The notes under the pieces: generated by a model
Databases searched by the model: none
Told to the model about the DNA's origin: nothing
What the model saw: the letters and a program-made list of their open reading frames with translations, nothing else
Part shown: positions 6,406-7,390 of the stretch, piece after piece
Layout: every line of letters begins with the position of its first letter
Numbering within the stretch: the first letter of the stretch is position 1
Position numbers and translations under genes: made by a program
Assembly (NCBI GenBank): GCA_029052375.1
Contig: JAIDJD010000367.1
Span: forward strand, 1-7,390
Direction: 5' to 3'
DNA: 7,390 nucleotides
From: Duncaniella sp.
GTDB lineage: Bacteria > Bacteroidota > Bacteroidia > Bacteroidales > Muribaculaceae

Positions 6406-6956
6406 TGAGCTACCAGACCGTCAAGAAAGACTACCAGGAACGCATCGTTCCCGCTCTGACCGAGAAGTTCAGCTACACAACACCCATGCAGGTGCCCAAG
6501 CTGAAGAAGATTGTCATCAATCAGGGCCTCGGCGCAGCCACCCAGGACAAGAAACTCATCGAGACCGCCATCAACGAGCTCACAGCCATCACCGGCCAGA
6601 AGGCCGTGGCCACCCTCTCGCGCAAGGACATCTCGAACTTCAAGCTCCGCAAGAAGATGCCCATCGGCGTCATGGTGACACTCCGCCGCGACAAGATGTA
6701 CGAGTTCATCGAGCGTCTCGTCCGTGTGGCTCTCCCCCGTATCCGTGACTTCAAGGGCATCGAGTCCAAGCTCGACGGCCGCGGCAACTACACCCTCGGC
6801 ATCAACGAGCAGATCATCTTCCCCGAGATCAACATCGACTCCATCAGCAAGCTCATGGGCATGAACATCACCTTCGTGACATCGGCCAACACCGACGAAG
6901 AAGGCTACGCTCTGCTCAAGGAGTTCGGCCTCCCTTTCAAGAACGCTAAAAACTAA
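6405..6956 (+). CDS. rplE: 50S ribosomal protein L5 (uL5)
   Basis: L5 binds 5S rRNA with L18 and forms part of the central protuberance, contacting P-site tRNA and S13. The product is 183 residues (179 in E. coli). The family signature is at residues 30-49 (VPKLKKIVINQGLGAATQDK). It continues with NFKLRKKMPIGVMVTLRRDK and RGNYTLGINEQIIFPEI, and ends LLKEFGLPFKNAKN. The ATG overlaps the rplX stop by one base (TAATG), and an SD-like purine run precedes it. In E. coli the S8 repressor site lies at the start of this gene; I cannot recognise an equivalent fold here. Confidence 0.98.
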   Translation: MSYQTVKKDYQERIVPALTEKFSYTTPMQVPKLKKIVINQGLGAATQDKKLIETAINELTAITGQKAVATLSRKDISNFKLRKKMPIGVMVTLRRDKMYEFIERLVRVALPRIRDFKGIESKLDGRGNYTLGINEQIIFPEINIDSISKLMGMNITFVTSANTDEEGYALLKEFGLPFKNAKN

Positions 6957-6977
6957 CCCCCTCTCCAAAGCTTCGAT

Positions 6978-7247
6978 ATGGCAAAAGAATCCATGAAGGC
7001 CCGCGAGGTAAAGCGCGCCAAGCTCGTGGCAAAGTATGCAAAGAAGAAGGCTGAGCTCAAGGCCGCCGGCGACTACGAAGGTCTCCAGGCCCTGCCCAAG
7101 AACGCCTCAAGCGTACGTCTCCACAACCGCTGCACCATCACAGGCCGTCCCAAAGGCTATATGCGCCAGTTCGGCATCTCGCGTATCCAGTTCCGCGAGA
7201 TGGCATCCGCAGGCCTCATCCCCGGCGTCAAGAAGGCATCCTGGTAA
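6978..7247 (+). CDS. rpsN: 30S ribosomal protein S14, zinc-independent type (uS14)
   Basis: S14 sits in the head of the small subunit with S3 and S10 and is a late assembly protein. The product is 89 residues, between the zinc-binding form (about 61) and E. coli S14 (101). It has one cysteine only (C52) and no CxxC pairs, so it is the zinc-free form. The C-terminal region is diagnostic: NRCTITGRPKGYMRQFGISR at residues 50-69 and GLIPGVKKASW at the end. The N-terminal half is lysine- and alanine-rich helix. The ATG at 6978 follows a 21-base spacer rich in C and T without a Shine-Dalgarno. The stop TAA at 7245-7247 runs into GGAG. No rpsH follows within the window. Confidence 0.97.
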   Translation: MAKESMKAREVKRAKLVAKYAKKKAELKAAGDYEGLQALPKNASSVRLHNRCTITGRPKGYMRQFGISRIQFREMASAGLIPGVKKASW

Positions 7248-7259
7248 GGAGCGCGCAGA

Positions 7260-7275
7260 GGCCTCTCCGGAGGCC
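7260..7275 (+). other. Perfect hairpin with UCCG loop after rpsN
   Basis: GGCCTC (7260-7265), loop TCCG (7266-7269) and GAGGCC (7270-7275) form a perfect 6-bp stem. The loop is of the UNCG tetraloop class, although the closing pair is C-G as in very stable cases. It begins 13 bases after the rpsN stop. No T-run follows (the next bases are GGCGCCGCCAACC), so it is not a standard intrinsic terminator. It could protect or define a 3' end of the message, or act as a pause or protein-binding site. Confidence 0.45.
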
Positions 7276-7305
7276 GGCGCCGCCAACCTTCGCTGACAAT
7301 ACCGA

Positions 7306-7375
7306 CTCCCCCAAGTCTCGACGGCTCGAGAATCGTTAGCTCTAAGCCGGCAGGAACTCCCCCAGATGCTCCCCC
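7306..7375 (+). repeat. Three direct copies of CTCCCCC
   Basis: CTCCCCC occurs at 7306-7312, 7357-7363 and 7369-7375. The first two copies extend to ACTCCCCCA (7305-7313 and 7356-7364), 51 bases apart. The third runs into CCGGGCCCGG (7374-7383), a perfect 10-base palindrome, and further CCCGG units to the window edge. No function is known to me. Confidence 0.4.
7316..7331 (+). other. Second perfect 6-bp hairpin in the tail
   Basis: TCTCGA (7316-7321), loop CGGC (7322-7325) and TCGAGA (7326-7331) form a perfect stem. It lies between the first two copies of CTCCCCC. There is no downstream T-run. The stem is only moderately strong, and a 6-bp inverted repeat in GC-rich sequence may be chance. 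Confidence 0.35.
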
Positions 7376-7390
7376 GGGCCCGGCCCGGAC

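Larger units (their letters stand above)
7248..7390 (+). other. Gene-free tail after rpsN; expected rpsH absent
   Basis: I find no supported coding sequence in these 143 bases on either strand. In the usual spc order rpsH (S8) follows rpsN; its N-terminus (MTDPIADYLTRLRNA-like) is not encoded here in any frame I read. The tail instead holds two perfect 6-bp hairpins, three copies of CTCCCCC, the palindromes GGCGCC and GCCGGC, and a last 20 bases in which 19 are G or C. It lacks the A-rich character of the other spacers. It could be an unusually long spacer, a displaced or rearranged junction, or an unreliable contig end. Confidence 0.6.

Noticed and set aside
6123..6968. Long minus-strand open frame of 281 codons opposite rplX and rplE
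   Set aside because: It is antisense to two certain ribosomal genes, spans their overlap, and looks like a by-product of C-ending codons, which remove stops from that antisense frame. No family resemblance and no start context.
7245..7251. TAAGGAG, a perfect anti-SD match overlapping the rpsN stop
   Set aside because: No ATG, GTG or TTG lies at a usable distance after it and no gene follows, so it is not a ribosome binding site here.

Overview
This window is a stretch of the main ribosomal-protein gene cluster (the fused S10 and spc operons) of a member of the Bacteroidota, most likely a GC-rich Bacteroidales such as Muribaculaceae or a relative; the genus is only a guess. The assignment rests on several signs. 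fusA lies directly in front of rpsJ with no tuf between them. The protein sequences look Bacteroidota-like, for example the L2 segment reading NPVDHPMGGGEG and the L3 segment GSIGACSYP. Starts lack Shine-Dalgarno sequences and are preceded by A-rich spacers.

Layout, all on the + strand: the 3' end of fusA (1-360), then rpsJ (S10), rplC (L3), rplD (L4), rplW (L23), rplB (L2), rpsS (S19), rplV (L22), rpsC (S3), rplP (L16), rpmC (L29), rpsQ (S17), rplN (L14), rplX (L24), rplE (L5) and rpsN (S14). The window ends with 143 bases after rpsN in which I find no gene. All fifteen ribosomal genes are full length and intact. Spacers run from a 1-base overlap to 80 bases. No intrinsic terminator (GC hairpin plus T-run) is visible, so one long polycistronic message is likely. 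The rpsQ-rplN spacer, where E. coli separates the S10 and spc operons, is only 19 bases.

The genes work together. EF-G drives translocation on the ribosome, and the fifteen proteins are primary or secondary binders of 23S rRNA (L2, L3, L4, L5, L14, L16, L22, L23, L24, L29) and 16S rRNA (S3, S10, S14, S17, S19). They build the peptidyl-transferase surroundings, exit tunnel, tunnel exit, central protuberance, mRNA entry and small-subunit head.

This is mostly an ordinary conserved region and I see no clear new system. The points worth a second look are the gene-free tail after rpsN, where rpsH (S8) would normally come, with two perfect small hairpins, a repeated CTCCCCC word and a very GC-rich edge; an AT-rich patch inside rplD carrying a match to the Bacteroidota promoter consensus; an 18-codon open frame between rpsJ and rplC; and one SD-like purine run before rplE in an otherwise SD-less cluster.
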